Numbered from the stretch's first letter, positions 37,581-48,892 are shown. The stretch: 64,000 nucleotides of DNA from Azospirillum thiophilum (GCF_001305595.1 NZ_CP012401.1:2677001-2741000), one strand, 5' to 3'. Notes: generated by a model not told the origin, from the letters alone. Numbers and translations are program-made.

Positions 37581-38108
37581 ATGGCGGTGACAATACGCCG
37601 GGCCAAGCGAGAGGATTTGCCGACACTGGAATGGTACGGCCTGCACACTCCCCACCGGGAAATCATCGCCGACGCCTATCGGCTCCAGGAGCGTGGCGAC
37701 GGCACGATGCTCCTGGCCGACGTAAACGGCTTTCCCGTCGGCCAGATCTGCATCGATTTTTTGCGCAAACGGCCGAGCGGTCGCGCCACCCTATGGGCGT
37801 TGCGAGTGTTCCAGCCCTTCCGTGGACTGGGGCTCGGTGCCATGCTGGTGCGGGCCGCGGAGCAGATTGTAATAAGGCGCGGCGTCACCGTCGCGGAACT
37901 GGGCGTCGACCGCGACAATTCCGGAGTGTTGCCTTTCTACGAACGGCTGGGTTACGAGCATTGCGGCCGGGAACGCGGCCAGTTCCTCTACCACACGCCG
38001 GAAGGAAAGCTGATCCGCGTCGCCATCGACCAATGGCTGCTGTGCAAGCAGCTTCCGGAAAAAGAGGAGCCGGATAGCGGTTCCGGCCTGCGCCTCGCCG
38101 CGGAATAG
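37581..38108 (+). CDS. GNAT family N-acetyltransferase
   Basis: 175 residues. It starts MAVTIRRAKREDLPTLEWYG. Motif A of the acetyl-CoA site is seen as FQPFRGLGLGAMLVRAAEQI (about 76-95), followed by LGVDRDNSGVLPFYERLGYE, a typical GNAT motif B. The substrate is unknown. The start is uncertain because the ATG at 37581 has no strong ribosome site and in-frame ATGs exist upstream. Confidence 0.82.
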   Translation: MAVTIRRAKREDLPTLEWYGLHTPHREIIADAYRLQERGDGTMLLADVNGFPVGQICIDFLRKRPSGRATLWALRVFQPFRGLGLGAMLVRAAEQIVIRRGVTVAELGVDRDNSGVLPFYERLGYEHCGRERGQFLYHTPEGKLIRVAIDQWLLCKQLPEKEEPDSGSGLRLAAE

Positions 38109-38128
38109 CGGTTAACCGGGGATAACGG

Positions 38129-38617
38129 TCATTCGGCCGCCAGCGCCGTCCCGGCCGGAAGCGGCACCAGCCGGGCGGCACGGCGCCGCGGCAGATAAAT
38201 GCGCGCACCGTCCAGGACGCCGGACAACTCCCGCATCGCATCGGTGGCCATGCAAAGCGCCACGAGCGGCAGCCAGCGATCCAGCAACTGGGCCGCCACC
38301 TCCGCATCCCCGCTCTGCACGGCGGCCAGGGAGTCCAGCAGGGCAGCCTCATCGGCACTGATCCGGCTGCAAGCCGGGCAGCGGATTTCCGGCTTGCGGA
38401 CACCGGCCACCGCAAAGGTGCCGAGCAACGCGAACAGCGGAAGCAGCGCCGTGTTCGGCACGCCTGCGACGTTCAGCCCGATCCGCATGGAGGCCATTGC
38501 CCCAGCGGTTCCGGCGCGGAACCACTGGCGGACACCGGTCAACAGCGCGCGTTCGGCCGTCGTCAGGTCCGTCACCGTCCAGGGCGACGGCCGCCCTTCT
38601 CCCACCGTCTCGCACAT
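38129..38617 (-). CDS. Hypothetical protein with one CPAC motif
   Basis: 162 residues. A single CxxC (RCPACSRIS, about 79-87) lies between a hydrophobic segment (LPLFALLGTFAVAGV) and helical stretches rich in Ala and Leu. An AAGGAG eight bases before the ATG argues strongly for a real gene. It converges on the acetyltransferase (20 bp) and diverges from the secreted hydrolase-like gene. I recognise no family. Confidence 0.65.
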   Translation of the reverse strand: MCETVGEGRPSPWTVTDLTTAERALLTGVRQWFRAGTAGAMASMRIGLNVAGVPNTALLPLFALLGTFAVAGVRKPEIRCPACSRISADEAALLDSLAAVQSGDAEVAAQLLDRWLPLVALCMATDAMRELSGVLDGARIYLPRRRAARLVPLPAGTALAAE

Positions 38618-38809
38618 GCCGATGCTCCTTCGTTCGGTTGCGGAAGCATCCTAGCGTCACCCGCGATCAATTGCGAGTCATTCTTATTTGCGATCGCTGC
38701 CCTGTGACAAAATGTGGCTTCGGTAATCTCGGTGGAACAAAGGAAAGGGCGCGTTAACCACCGCAGCCAATCCTGAACCGACATCGCAGCACAACGGGGA
38801 TCGGTGGGG

Positions 38810-39982
38810 ATGATGCTGACGCTTCGGGGAGTGGTTCTCGGACTGGCTGCGATGATCGGACTGGCCGTGGCGGGTGGCCTGGCGACGGCCCGACCGGCGA
38901 CCGCTCAGATCGTTCTGAAACCGGCCTATGGCGAGGCGTCGCTGGCCGGTCCGGCGCGGGCACGGGGCGCAGTGGTGTGGAGCCATGGCCGCTCGGTGGA
39001 TTCCGAGGATTCCGAAGCGCCTACCCCGCTCTACATGAAGGCGTTGCGCGCTGCCGGTTGGGACGTCTACCGGCTGGACCGCATGCGTGTCAGCGACACC
39101 CTGCCCAACAGCGCGCGCGCACTCGCCGGCTATTCGGAGATGCTGAAGGGCAAGGGCTACCGCCGCGTGGCGTTGACCGGCCAATCGTTCGGCGCCTTCA
39201 TCTCGCTGATCGCCGCCGGCCAGTCCACTGCCATCGATGCCGTCATTGCAACCGCTCCGGCCGCCTTCGGCAACTTCACCGAGGCCTATGACAGCTATCG
39301 CGAGAACGCGGCCCAGCTCTGGCCGATCCTGCGCGAGGTGCGGCGGGCACGGGTCATGATGTTCCTCTTCCATGGCGACGATTTCGATCCCGGCGGACGG
39401 GCCGAGCCGGCGCGCAGCATCCTGGCCCAGCGCGGCCTGAACAGCCTGATCGTCGACCAGCCGTCGCTGCTGACCGGCCATGGCGCCGCCAACACCGGGC
39501 TGTTCGTCCGCCGGTTCGGCGCCTGCATCGTCCGCTTCGCCGAGGCACCGCCGGCCGCGAACGATCCGCCCTGCGACGAATCCTGGGGCCGCAACCCGAG
39601 CGCCGAGCTGCTCCAGGCCGCCCTGCCCGCCAACGGGTCCGGCTCCGGCAAGGGCGACACCGACACCATCTCCGCCCTGCGGCCCTATATGGGGATGTGG
39701 TACGGCAGCTACATCAACGGCCGCGAGGTCGCCCTGTCGGTGGAGAAGGCCGAGGGCGACGCCGTCTATGCCGATTACCTGCTGGGCGCCGGAATGGAGG
39801 CCGACCAGCCCTTCGAGCGGGTGCGCCGGAAGGGCCGGATCGAGAATGGTGAGCTGGTGTTCGACGAGAAGGGCCGCAACCTCCTGCGCTACCGCCTGCG
39901 TCCCGACGGCCGTGTCGCCGCCACCTGGCTGGACAAGGACGGCCGCGGCCGGCTCGATACGGTGCTGCGCCGGGTGAATTGA
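38810..39982 (+). CDS. Secreted alpha/beta-hydrolase-like protein with C-terminal beta domain
   Basis: 390 residues. The signal peptide (about 1-33) ends ARPATAQ. Residues 35-270 look like an alpha/beta hydrolase: GAVVWSHGRSVDSED (oxyanion strand), nucleophile elbow TGQSFGAFISLIAAGQS, and LFHGDDFDPGG. The last 100 residues (MGMWYGSYINGREVALSVEK onward) are beta-rich and resemble a small lipocalin-like or beta-barrel module. The substrate is unknown. Starts at 38810 or 38813 are equivalent. It is convergent with the next hydrolase gene. Confidence 0.75.
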   Translation: MMLTLRGVVLGLAAMIGLAVAGGLATARPATAQIVLKPAYGEASLAGPARARGAVVWSHGRSVDSEDSEAPTPLYMKALRAAGWDVYRLDRMRVSDTLPNSARALAGYSEMLKGKGYRRVALTGQSFGAFISLIAAGQSTAIDAVIATAPAAFGNFTEAYDSYRENAAQLWPILREVRRARVMMFLFHGDDFDPGGRAEPARSILAQRGLNSLIVDQPSLLTGHGAANTGLFVRRFGACIVRFAEAPPAANDPPCDESWGRNPSAELLQAALPANGSGSGKGDTDTISALRPYMGMWYGSYINGREVALSVEKAEGDAVYADYLLGAGMEADQPFERVRRKGRIENGELVFDEKGRNLLRYRLRPDGRVAATWLDKDGRGRLDTVLRRVN

Positions 39983-40001
39983 GGCCCTCTCCCCCAAAAA
40001 A

Positions 40002-40859
40002 TCAGTCCTCCGCCAGGAAGCTGCGGACGATGGCGATCTGGTCGTCGGTCATCAGGGATGGGGCATGGCCGGTGTTGGGGATCTCCACCACCCGTACCAG
40101 GCCGGCGGCCCCCGGACCGCGCGCGGCCATCCGTTCGGCCGTCTCGGCGCTCAGCAGGTCGGACTCGGCACCGCGCAGCACCAGCACCGGACAGCGTATG
40201 CGGTCCCACAAGGCCCACAAATCGACATCGCCGATGGGCGCGGTCTTGAACGCATCGCCGATGCCGGGATCATAGGCGAGGCGGAAGCGGCCGTCGGGCA
40301 GCGGGCGGGCGCTGTGCTGCGCCATGTGGCGCCAGCATTCGTCACCGATCGTCCCGAAGCCCATCAGGACGAAGCGCAGGTAGGATTCAAGCGCCGCCAA
40401 ATCCTCGAACACCGGATCCTTGCCGACATAGTCGGCGATGCGCTGCAAGCCGGCCTGGGCGATGAAGGGGCCGACATCGTTGATCACCATGCGGCGGATC
40501 GGGCTGTTGGCCTGGGCCGCCAGCGTCATGCCGATCAGCCCGCCCATCGAGGTGCCGACCCAGTCGACCGTCTCCGCCCCCATCCGGGCGATCAGCGCCA
40601 CCATGTCGGCGCAATATTGCGGATAGCCGTAGAGCGCCGGCACCGGCAGCCAGTCGCTGCGGCCGCGCCCCACCACGTCGGGGCAGGCGATCCTCCAGCG
40701 GTCGGCCAGTGCCAGCGCCAGCCGGTCGAAATCCCGGCCATTGCGGGTCAGCCCATGGACGCAGACCGCGGTCCGGGCCGCGTCGTCACGTCCCCATTGG
40801 GTGTAGGCGATCTTGTGGAAACCGGCGGCACTGAGGCCGAGGACGCTGCGTTCGGACAT
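40002..40859 (-). CDS. Alpha/beta fold hydrolase
   Basis: 285 residues. VCVHGLTRNGRDFDRLA (about 33-49), DVVGRGRSDW, nucleophile elbow WVGTSMGGLIGM (about 99-110, Ser in GTSMG), an Asp in VLRGAESDLLS and the final His in NTGHAPSL complete a catalytic triad. It resembles cytosolic esterase or C-C hydrolases; the substrate is open. The ATG at 40859 begins MSERSVLGLSAAGF. It follows the lytic transglycosylase gene by 40 bp. Confidence 0.87.
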   Translation of the reverse strand: MSERSVLGLSAAGFHKIAYTQWGRDDAARTAVCVHGLTRNGRDFDRLALALADRWRIACPDVVGRGRSDWLPVPALYGYPQYCADMVALIARMGAETVDWVGTSMGGLIGMTLAAQANSPIRRMVINDVGPFIAQAGLQRIADYVGKDPVFEDLAALESYLRFVLMGFGTIGDECWRHMAQHSARPLPDGRFRLAYDPGIGDAFKTAPIGDVDLWALWDRIRCPVLVLRGAESDLLSAETAERMAARGPGAAGLVRVVEIPNTGHAPSLMTDDQIAIVRSFLAED

Positions 40860-40899
40860 CGGCACGGGCGGTATACTCCTGTTCCGGGAAGGGCTTCCG

Positions 40900-41829
40900 T
40901 CACCCCTTTTTCGGCGATTCGGCGGCGCGTGGCAACTCCGCCTCCACATCCGCCGCCGTGGCACGGCGGATGGCGGCCAGGGCCGGCGACGGCTCGGCCG
41001 CCGAGCGGTCGAAGGGGTGGCGGACGGTGTCGTAGCTGCGTCGGATGATGCGCACGTAATTGCGCGTCTCCTCATAGGGCGGTACGCCCTTGTGACGGTC
41101 GACCGCCTTTTCCCCGGCATTGTAGCCGGCCAGCGCCAGCGTCACGTCGCCCTGGAAATAGGCCAGCAGCCAGCGCAGGTACTTCACCCCGCCGGTGATG
41201 TTCTCGCGCGGGTCGAAGATGTCGCCGACGCCGAAGCGGTCCGCCGTGTCGGGGATCAGCTGCATCAGCCCGGACGCATCCTTGGGCGACACTGCGTCGG
41301 TCCGGAAGGCGCTTTCCGCCTGGATCACCGCCAACACCAGCGCCGGGTCGATGCCGTATTTCGGAGCGATGGATTTTACCAGCGCCACCACCTCGGCCGG
41401 CGGCGGGCCGACCTCGCGCACCGGCCCGGCGCCGGGCCGGCACCAGGGACGGATGCGCCCCATGCGGCCGGGGACATAGCTGACCAGCCGCCGCGCCTCC
41501 GGATGCCCGCGCGAGGCGGCGGCCCGCAGCCAGGCGGTGCCGAGCCGCCGGTTCTTCGCCACGCCCTTGCCGAACAGGTAACGGCGGGCCAGCCGATAGG
41601 CGGCGTTGGCATCGCCCTGCTCGGCCAATTCGCAGTCGGTGGATTTCGTCTTCAGGGAGGGCAGCGGCAGTTCGGCCACCGCGGCGGGCTTTTCGGCCGG
41701 CTTGGTTGCAGCCGCCGCAGCCATGGGGACCGGTCCCAGCCCGGCACCCCACAGCGCCGATGCTGCCAGCGATCCCATGACGACCCAACGAAACCGCAAC
41801 CCCCTGTCCTCCTCCTGCCCCGGTGTCAT
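40900..41829 (-). CDS. Lytic transglycosylase with Sel1-like repeats
   Basis: 309 residues. A hydrophobic N terminus (export signal) precedes one to two Sel1-like repeats (GDANAAYRLARRYLFGKGVAKN, split, about 73-110). An SLT domain then carries the catalytic Glu in AVIQAESAFRTDAVSPKDASG, LMQLIPDTADRFGV and LALAGYNAGEKAV. It cleaves peptidoglycan to 1,6-anhydro ends in the periplasm. The start at 41829 is chosen; 41778 is also possible. It is 64 bp after uvrB on the same strand. Confidence 0.88.
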   Translation of the reverse strand: MTPGQEEDRGLRFRWVVMGSLAASALWGAGLGPVPMAAAAATKPAEKPAAVAELPLPSLKTKSTDCELAEQGDANAAYRLARRYLFGKGVAKNRRLGTAWLRAAASRGHPEARRLVSYVPGRMGRIRPWCRPGAGPVREVGPPPAEVVALVKSIAPKYGIDPALVLAVIQAESAFRTDAVSPKDASGLMQLIPDTADRFGVGDIFDPRENITGGVKYLRWLLAYFQGDVTLALAGYNAGEKAVDRHKGVPPYEETRNYVRIIRRSYDTVRHPFDRSAAEPSPALAAIRRATAADVEAELPRAAESPKKG

Positions 41830-41893
41830 CCCGCGGGAACCCGGAGTATGGTGATGCAACCTGCCGCCGACAAGGCCGCCAACCCCTTGCCGC

Positions 41894-44035
41894 CTATGGC
41901 CCGCGGCGGCGGCGGCCCTGCTTCTTCGGGGCACCCTCCGGGATGCCGCGCCCCTGGCGGGCGCTGCTGATGCCGATGCTGCCGGGAGTCTCCAACCCGA
42001 GATCCATCGCCTCCAGCCGGCGCAGCTCGTCGCGCAGGCGCGCGGCCTCCTCGAATTCGAGGTCGGCGGCGGCGGCGCGCATGCGCTTTTCCAGGTCGGC
42101 GATGACGGTCTTGAGATTGTGGCCGACCAGCTCGGTGGTGTTCAGCCCGGTCTTCACCGTCACATGGTCGGCGCGTTCGTAAACGCTTTCCATGATGTCG
42201 CCGATCGCCTTCTTGATCGATTCCGGGGTGATGCCGTGCTCCAGATTGTAGGCCATCTGCTTTTCGCGGCGGCGCGCCGTCTCGTCGATGGCGTACTTCA
42301 TGCTGTCGGTGATCTTGTCGGCATAGAGCAGGGCACGGCCGTCGACATTGCGCGCGGCGCGGCCGATGGTCTGGATCAGCGACGTCTTCGAGCGCAGATA
42401 GCCCTCCTTGTCGGCGTCGAGGATCGCCACCAGCGCGCATTCCGGAATGTCCAGCCCCTCGCGCAGCAGGTTGATGCCAACCAGCACGTCGTAGGCACCG
42501 AGCCGCAGGTCGCGGATGATCTCGATGCGCTCCAGCGTCTCCACGTCGGAGTGGATGTAGCGGACGCGCAGGCCGGCCTCGTGCATGTATTCGGTCAGCG
42601 CCTCGGCCATCTTCTTGGTCAGGGTGGTGACCAGGATGCGATAGCCCTTGGCGACCACCTCCTTGCACTCGCCGATCAGGTCGTCGACCTGGGTCTCGGT
42701 CGGGCGGATGATCACCGGTGGGTCGATCAGGCCGGTCGGGCGGACCAGCTGCTCGGTGAAGACGCCGCCGGTGCGCTCCATCTCCCACGGGCCGGGGGTG
42801 GCGGAGACGAAGACGGTCTGCGGCCGCATCCCCTCCCATTCCTCGAATTTCAGCGGGCGGTTGTCCTTGCAGCTCGGCAGACGGAACCCGTAATCGGACA
42901 GGATGGTCTTGCGCGCCAGATCGCCGCGGTACATGCCGCCGATCTGCGGCACCATGACGTGGCTCTCGTCGACGATCAGCAGGGCATCCTTCGGCAGATA
43001 CTCGAACAGCGTCGGCGGCGGCTCGCCGGGTGCGCGTCCGGTCAGATAGCGCGAGTAGTTCTCGATCCCGGCACAGGCGCCGGTCGCCGCCATCATCTCG
43101 ATATCGAAGGTGACTCGCTGCTCCAGCCGCTGGGCCTCCAGCAGCTTGCCCTCGGCGGCGAACTCCTCCAGCCGAACCTTGAGATCCTTCTTGATCTGAC
43201 CGATCGCCTGATGGAGCGTCGGCTTGGGGATGACGTGGTGGCTGTTGGGGTAGACGCGCACCGCCTCCAGCGCCGCCAGCTTCTCGCCGGTCAGCGGATC
43301 GACCTCGTGGATCGCCTCGATCTCGTCGCCGAACAGCGAGATGCGCCACGCCCGGTCTTCCATGTGGGCGGGAAACAGTTCCACCGTATCGCCGCGCACG
43401 CGGAACAGGCCGCGGCCGAAGGCGGCGTCGTTGCGCTTGTATTGCAGCTCGGTCAGCTTGCGCAACAGTTCCGGCTGGGAAATGATCTCGCCCTTGCGCA
43501 GGTCGACGGTCATTTCGGAATAGGTCTCGACCGAGCCGATGCCGTAGATGCAGGACACCGAGGCGACGATGATGACGTCGTCGCGCTCCAGCAGCGACCG
43601 CGTCGCCGCGTGGCGCATGCGGTCGATCTGCTCGTTGATCGAGGATTCCTTCTCGATGTAGGTGTCGGTCCGCGCGACGTAGGCTTCCGGCTGGTAATAG
43701 TCGTAGTAGGAGACGAAATACTCCACCGCGTTGTTCGGAAAGAAGGATTTCATCTCGCCATAGAGCTGCGCCGCCAGCGTCTTGTTCGGCGCCAGGACCA
43801 GCGTCGGGCGCTGCAGCAGCTGGATGACGTGCGCCATGGTGAAGGTCTTGCCCGACCCGGTGACGCCCAGCAGGACCTGGTCGCGCTCACCCTGGCGCAG
43901 GCCGGCGGTCAGCTCCTCGATCGCGTTCGGCTGGTCGCCCGACGGCTTGAACTCCGACGAGAGGACGAATTGCTTCCCGGCTTCCAGCTTCGCAAGCGGC
44001 TTGGCGGGAATGGCGGAGAGGACTGGGCTTGCCAT
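41894..44035 (-). CDS. uvrB: Excinuclease ABC subunit B
   Basis: 713 residues. Walker A GVTGSGKT (57-64), the beta-hairpin [18 protein letters not shown]-like box DESHV, helicase motif [22 protein letters not shown] (split) and the C-terminal UVR motif around [18 protein letters not shown] are intact. The C-terminal tail is basic. It diverges from lexA across 237 bp that hold an SOS box, so uvrB may share damage induction. Confidence 0.97.
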   Translation of the reverse strand: MASPVLSAIPAKPLAKLEAGKQFVLSSEFKPSGDQPNAIEELTAGLRQGERDQVLLGVTGSGKTFTMAHVIQLLQRPTLVLAPNKTLAAQLYGEMKSFFPNNAVEYFVSYYDYYQPEAYVARTDTYIEKESSINEQIDRMRHAATRSLLERDDVIIVASVSCIYGIGSVETYSEMTVDLRKGEIISQPELLRKLTELQYKRNDAAFGRGLFRVRGDTVELFPAHMEDRAWRISLFGDEIEAIHEVDPLTGEKLAALEAVRVYPNSHHVIPKPTLHQAIGQIKKDLKVRLEEFAAEGKLLEAQRLEQRVTFDIEMMAATGACAGIENYSRYLTGRAPGEPPPTLFEYLPKDALLIVDESHVMVPQIGGMYRGDLARKTILSDYGFRLPSCKDNRPLKFEEWEGMRPQTVFVSATPGPWEMERTGGVFTEQLVRPTGLIDPPVIIRPTETQVDDLIGECKEVVAKGYRILVTTLTKKMAEALTEYMHEAGLRVRYIHSDVETLERIEIIRDLRLGAYDVLVGINLLREGLDIPECALVAILDADKEGYLRSKTSLIQTIGRAARNVDGRALLYADKITDSMKYAIDETARRREKQMAYNLEHGITPESIKKAIGDIMESVYERADHVTVKTGLNTTELVGHNLKTVIADLEKRMRAAAADLEFEEAARLRDELRRLEAMDLGLETPGSIGISSARQGRGIPEGAPKKQGRRRRGP

Positions 44036-44199
44036 GGGGCGGCGATCCGGATCGGGAAAGGGGTACGGAACAGGAACCGATTATATGGCCGCCGCCCTGC
44101 CGTCTGTCGAGACCTTGACCGCATCCAATTGCTGAGACGAGTGGCGAAATGTTCCATTTCCCGTCGCCGCGAAGATGACAGGGGCTTGACGCGCAGCGG

Positions 44200-44239
44200 G
44201 AACCAAACTAGAACATGGAGCAACGTTTTGTATTTGTTC
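44200..44239. promoter_or_regulatory. LexA (SOS) boxes between uvrB and lexA
   Basis: GAAC-N7-GAAC at 44200-44214 matches the alphaproteobacterial SOS box exactly. A second near-match on the other orientation, GTTT-N7-GTTC, lies at 44225-44239. They end 58 and 33 bp before the lexA ATG, so they fit lexA autoregulation. Control of the divergent uvrB from about 165 bp away is possible. Confidence 0.85.
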
Positions 44240-44272
44240 CATCTTCAGTCTGGCGACCGCCGGGAGGCATCC

Positions 44273-44989
44273 ATGCTCACGCGCAAGCAGCACGAATTGC
44301 TGCTGTTCATCCACGAGCGGCTCGGCCAGGGCGGCGTTTCGCCGTCGTTCGACGAGATGAAGGACGCCCTGGGCCTGAAATCGAAGTCGGGCATCCACCG
44401 CCTTATCACCGGCCTCGAGGAACGCGGTTTCATCCGCCGCCTGCCCCACCGCGCCCGCGCGCTGGAGGTTCTGCGGCTGCCCGAGGGGCTGGATACCGCC
44501 CGGTCCCGTACGGCGTCCAAGCCGAAATTCCATCCCAACGTCATCAGGGGCGATTTCGCCTTCGTCGGTCGCGATGTGGCTCCACCCTCCCCGACTGCCG
44601 CGCCGGAAACGGTGCAGTTGCCGCTCTACGGCCGCATCGCCGCCGGAACGCCGATCGAGGCGTTGCGCGACAACAGCGCCTTCGTCGACATCCCGGTCTC
44701 GATGCTCACCGCCGGCGACCATTACGCCCTCGAGGTGTCCGGCGATTCGATGGTGGAGGCCGGCATCCTCGACCACGACACCGTCATCATCCAACGCTGT
44801 GACGCTGCGGACAACGGCGCCATCGTGGTGGCCCTGGTCGACGAGGGCGAGGTGACGCTCAAGCGTCTGCGCCGCAAGGGCAACACCATCGCCCTGGAGC
44901 CGGCCAACTCAGCCTATGAGACCCGCATCTTCGGTGCCGACCGCGTCCGCGTGCAGGGCAAGCTGGTCGGGCTGGTAAGGAAGTACTGA
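44273..44989 (+). CDS. lexA: SOS repressor LexA
   Basis: 238 residues. N-terminal winged HTH (about 1-65). The autocleavage site is Ala124-Gly125 within RIAAGTP, and the catalytic pair is Ser159 (SGDSM) and Lys197 (VTLKRL). RecA-stimulated self-cleavage lifts repression of damage genes. The ATG at 44273 follows GGGAGG by 6 bases. Two LexA boxes lie upstream. Confidence 0.97.
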   Translation: MLTRKQHELLLFIHERLGQGGVSPSFDEMKDALGLKSKSGIHRLITGLEERGFIRRLPHRARALEVLRLPEGLDTARSRTASKPKFHPNVIRGDFAFVGRDVAPPSPTAAPETVQLPLYGRIAAGTPIEALRDNSAFVDIPVSMLTAGDHYALEVSGDSMVEAGILDHDTVIIQRCDAADNGAIVVALVDEGEVTLKRLRRKGNTIALEPANSAYETRIFGADRVRVQGKLVGLVRKY

Positions 44990-45024
44990 CTGCGGAAGTG
45001 CTGACGGCTCGTCATCAAGCCGCC

Positions 45025-45056
45025 CTGGCCCCTCCCCCGCCGAAGGGGGGGGCCAG
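45025..45056. terminator. Hairpin between convergent lexA and comEC
   Basis: CTGGCCCC (45025-45032) pairs with GGGGCCAG (45049-45056), and an inner C-run/G-run adds five pairs. It lies in the 77-bp gap between convergent genes. No clear T-run is present. Confidence 0.6.
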
Positions 45057-45066
45057 TGACTCTGAC

Positions 45067-47286
45067 TCACCGTCCAGGTCCTGACCAGGGCCGCTCTCCC
45101 TGCCGACCGTTGGATGTCTCGATCCGAATTCCCTCGCCCGTGACCGTCAGCGTGTGCGCGCCTCCGTGCCGCAGCGCCCAGCGGTCGATCACCAGTCCGG
45201 CCCGGCATCCGCGCGCCACCGCCGCCGTTACCACTGCGTCGGCGACGCCGCAATCCTCGTCCAGCGCATCCGCCAATCGCGGTAGGGCGATGATCTTCCC
45301 TCGCAGCTGGTACAGGCAGCCCCAGTCGTCGCACGCCATCGACGACCTTCCTGCGCCGTCGGCCCATCCGCCCGCCGCCGGCCAGGGATCGGCCGCCGTC
45401 CGGTCGCCGTCCCGCTCCCTCCAGGTCTCGACGATACGTCCGCCGCCCTTGCCCGACGCGCTGAGACGTCCATCCGCCATGCGCACAGCCACCACCGCCC
45501 CGTCCCCGGCGACCAGCACATCCGGCCTCGTCACCAGTGCCGGCGAGGCGAGGCCGGCCAGGATGGGCACCAGCCCGAGCCAGCGCCAGCGCCGCGTCCA
45601 GATGCAGAGCCACAGCCCGCCCGCCACCAACACAGCGAACCCTTCCACCGGCATCGCCGGTACGGTCAGGGAGGCCCAGGGCAACCGGCCGAACAGCTCC
45701 GCCGTCCAGATCACTGCCCTGTCGCCCCAGTTCATGGCGATCAATGCCGGCGCCTCCGCCCCGAAGGGCATCAGCGCATAGGCGATCAGGCTCCAGGGCA
45801 TCACCCAGAAAGACGTGATGGGGATCGCGATCAGGTTCGACAGCACGCCGTAGAAGGCGATCTGCTGAAAATGGAAAAGCGAGAACGGCAGGGTCGCCAG
45901 TGTGGCGACCACGCTGGTCAGCAGGATGCCGCCGACATAGAGCAGGCTGCGCACAAGCCATCCGGCATCGCGCCGTATCGCCGCCAGCCGCAGGCTGCCG
46001 CGCTCAAAGGCGGCGATCAGCGCCACCACCGCCGCAAAGGACATCTGGAAGCTGGGTCCGAGCATCCCTTCCGGATCCAGGGCAATGGTGACCAGCCCGG
46101 CGAATGCGACCAGCCGCATGCTCAGCGGGTCGCGGTCCAGCATGATCGCTCCCATCACCAGCCCGGTCATCAGCACCGACCGCACCGTCGGCAGCGGCGC
46201 ACCGACCAGCATGGTATAGGCCAGCGCCGACAGGATGCCGAACAGCGCCGCGATCTTCTTGATCGGCCAGCGCAGCGCGATGTAGGGCACCGTCGCCAGC
46301 ATGGCCCGCACCACATAGAACAGGATGCCGGCAGCGATCCCCACATGCAGGCCGGAGATCGACAGCAGATGCGCCAGCCCGCTGTTGCGGAAGTCTTCCA
46401 ATGTCTCTTCGGGGATGCCGAACTCTTCGCCGTTCAGCAGGGCCGTGGTGACGCTGGCCTCGACCGGATCGCCGATGGTGGCGGCGACCCGCTCTGCGAT
46501 GACGCCGCGCGCCCGTTCGAAGGCAAGGGCGACGGTGCTCCATCCGGTGACGGGCGGGGCTTCCATGGCTTCGACCGCGCTGGTCGCGAAGCCGACTCCT
46601 CCCAGTCCCATGAACCAGGCGCGGCGCTGGAAGTCGAAAGCCCCAGGTTCGGCCGGCGCCTGCGGCGGCGACAGGGTTGCACGCAGCCGCACAACCGATC
46701 CCGGAGCGGGCGGCGGGTGACGGTCGGACAGGCGGATTCGCAGGGTGGCCGGCGTCTGCTCGGGCGACAGCCGGCTGATCGACGGTGCATGCAGGGTCAG
46801 CCGCACCGCACCCGGTCGCCGCTCCACCGCCATCACCCGACCGGTGACGGTCGCCGCCGTTATGCCACGGGTCAGTACCGGCGCTGCGACGCGCGCCGCA
46901 TGACCCTGCGCCACCAGGAACCCGCCCACCGCCGTCAACAGGGCCACCGTCACCGCCGCCGGCACGAACCGCCGACGCACGATCAGCAGCAGAATTCCAG
47001 CGCCACCCGCCGTTACCAATCCGATCCACCAGGGCGGTTCCTGCATCAGCCCGAAATAGAGCGATGCCCCCGAGCCGAAGGCGACCGGCAACCACAGCAC
47101 CCAGCGCTCGCTTTCCGCCTCCGCAAGTGCCGCGAGTCGGCCCCGGATCCACGCGAGCGCACGACGCCAACGCCCGCCGAATGACGGCGGACCATCGGTC
47201 TCCTCCTCCGGCCAGCCCGCGGCCGTCACCGGTAACGGATTCCAACCGCAGCAATGCCGCCCGCAAGCCTCTCCGCCATCCTCCAT
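45067..47286 (-). CDS. comEC: ComEC/Rec2 family DNA uptake channel protein
   Basis: 739 residues. A soluble N-terminal DUF4131/OB-like part between the first helices is followed by the competence domain with about eight to ten helices: [22 protein letters not shown] (about 308-329), [26 protein letters not shown]. The C-terminal part is shorter than in Bacillus and lacks a clear metallo-beta-lactamase motif. ComEC moves single-stranded DNA across the inner membrane during transformation. In alphaproteobacteria it sits between lexA and gltX, as here. Confidence 0.9.
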   Translation of the reverse strand: MEDGGEACGRHCCGWNPLPVTAAGWPEEETDGPPSFGGRWRRALAWIRGRLAALAEAESERWVLWLPVAFGSGASLYFGLMQEPPWWIGLVTAGGAGILLLIVRRRFVPAAVTVALLTAVGGFLVAQGHAARVAAPVLTRGITAATVTGRVMAVERRPGAVRLTLHAPSISRLSPEQTPATLRIRLSDRHPPPAPGSVVRLRATLSPPQAPAEPGAFDFQRRAWFMGLGGVGFATSAVEAMEAPPVTGWSTVALAFERARGVIAERVAATIGDPVEASVTTALLNGEEFGIPEETLEDFRNSGLAHLLSISGLHVGIAAGILFYVVRAMLATVPYIALRWPIKKIAALFGILSALAYTMLVGAPLPTVRSVLMTGLVMGAIMLDRDPLSMRLVAFAGLVTIALDPEGMLGPSFQMSFAAVVALIAAFERGSLRLAAIRRDAGWLVRSLLYVGGILLTSVVATLATLPFSLFHFQQIAFYGVLSNLIAIPITSFWVMPWSLIAYALMPFGAEAPALIAMNWGDRAVIWTAELFGRLPWASLTVPAMPVEGFAVLVAGGLWLCIWTRRWRWLGLVPILAGLASPALVTRPDVLVAGDGAVVAVRMADGRLSASGKGGGRIVETWRERDGDRTAADPWPAAGGWADGAGRSSMACDDWGCLYQLRGKIIALPRLADALDEDCGVADAVVTAAVARGCRAGLVIDRWALRHGGAHTLTVTGEGIRIETSNGRQGERPWSGPGR

Positions 47287-47385
47287 GCGCGCATCGCATT
47301 GCCTCCGAACCGGGTGGCTGTGTTAAACCACAGTGTCGTTACACCGGCGCATCATACCAGCGCCGAACCGGAAATTGAGAGACCG

Positions 47386-48792
47386 ATGACCGTCGTCACC
47401 CGCTTCGCTCCGTCGCCCACCGGATTTCTTCACATCGGCGGCGGCCGTACCGCGCTGTTCAACTGGCTGTACGCCCGCCGGATGGGCGGCACCTTCCTGC
47501 TGCGGATCGAAGACACCGACCGGCAACGGTCTACCGAGGCGGCGGTCGACGCCATCCTCGACGGGCTGAAGTGGCTGGGCCTGGATTGGGATGGCGAGGC
47601 GGTGAGCCAGTTCGGGCGGAAGGACCGCCATGCCGAGGTGGCGCACCGGATGCTGGCCGCCGGCAAGGCTTATCGTTGCTATTGCAGCCCGGAAGAACTG
47701 GAGGAGATGCGCGCCGCCCAGAAGGCTGCCGGCCAGCCGATGCGCTATGACGGCCGCTGGCGCGACCGCCCGGAGTCCGACGCGCCTGAGGGCGTGGCGC
47801 CCGTCATCCGCCTCAAGGCTCCGCAGGAAGGCCAGACCGTCCTCGACGATCTGGTCCAGGGCGAGGTCACGGTTCAGAACGCACAGCTGGACGACCTGAT
47901 CCTGCTGCGGGCCGACGGTACGCCGACCTATCTGCTGGCCGTGGTGGTGGACGACCACGACATGGGCGTGACCCATGTCATCCGCGGTGACGACCATCTG
48001 ACCAACACCTTCCGCCAGATCCAGATCTTCAATGCGATGGGATGGGACCTGCCGCGCTTCGGCCACATCCCGCTGATCCACGGCTCCGACGGAGCCAAGC
48101 TGTCCAAGCGCCACGGCGCGCTCGGCGTCGACGCCTACCGCGACATGGGCTATCTGCCGGAGGCTGTGCGCAATTACCTGCTGCGGCTCGGCTGGTCGCA
48201 TGGCGACGACGAGATCATCTCGACCGAACAGGCGATCGAGTGGTTCAACCTGGAGAGCATTGGCCGCTCACCGTCGCGCTTCGACTTCGCCAAGCTGGAA
48301 AATCTGAACGCCCATTACATGCGTCTGGCCGACGACGGGCGACTGGTCGGGCTCATCGCGCCGCGGCTGGAGGCCGAGTTGGGCCGCGGCCTGACCGACG
48401 CCGACCGCGACCTTCTGACGCGGGCGATGAGCGGGCTGAAGCAGCGCGCCCGGACCGTCGTCGACCTGGCGCAGAGTGCTCGATTCTATGTCGCGGCGCA
48501 GCCGCTCGGCTATGATGAAAAGGCGTCTGCTCTGCTCGACGAGAAGGGCCGTGGCCTGTTGACGGAGTTGGCTGCCGCCTTCGCCGAGGAGCCGGAATTC
48601 ACCGCCACGGCTCTGGAAGCACGGGTCCGCACCTTCGCCGAGGCGCGGGGGGAAAAACTCGGCAAAGTGGCACAGCCGCTGCGCGCCGCACTGACCGGAT
48701 CGACGGTGTCGCCGCCGATCTTCGAAGTGGCTGAACTGTTGGGCAGGGAAGCGACTCTTTCTCGCATCCGCGATGCAGCGGGTGCAGCATGA
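47386..48792 (+). CDS. gltX: Glutamate--tRNA ligase
   Basis: 468 residues, class I synthetase. The HIGH-type motif is [16 protein letters not shown] (HIGG at 16-19) and the KMSKS-type motif is KLSKR near residue 240. Other blocks: [20 protein letters not shown] and [17 protein letters not shown]. It charges tRNA-Glu. ATG at 47386; in-frame upstream codons overlap the divergent comEC promoter. It precedes gltA. Confidence 0.96.
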   Translation: MTVVTRFAPSPTGFLHIGGGRTALFNWLYARRMGGTFLLRIEDTDRQRSTEAAVDAILDGLKWLGLDWDGEAVSQFGRKDRHAEVAHRMLAAGKAYRCYCSPEELEEMRAAQKAAGQPMRYDGRWRDRPESDAPEGVAPVIRLKAPQEGQTVLDDLVQGEVTVQNAQLDDLILLRADGTPTYLLAVVVDDHDMGVTHVIRGDDHLTNTFRQIQIFNAMGWDLPRFGHIPLIHGSDGAKLSKRHGALGVDAYRDMGYLPEAVRNYLLRLGWSHGDDEIISTEQAIEWFNLESIGRSPSRFDFAKLENLNAHYMRLADDGRLVGLIAPRLEAELGRGLTDADRDLLTRAMSGLKQRARTVVDLAQSARFYVAAQPLGYDEKASALLDEKGRGLLTELAAAFAEEPEFTATALEARVRTFAEARGEKLGKVAQPLRAALTGSTVSPPIFEVAELLGREATLSRIRDAAGAA

Positions 48793-48892
48793 AGGTCATT
48801 TCCGTGCGTTGCCATCAGGCTGCCATGGAACTATGCTGCGCCGACGAAAAAAGGGCGCCAAGCCCGACCCTCAACGATAAGGACGTGCCGAG

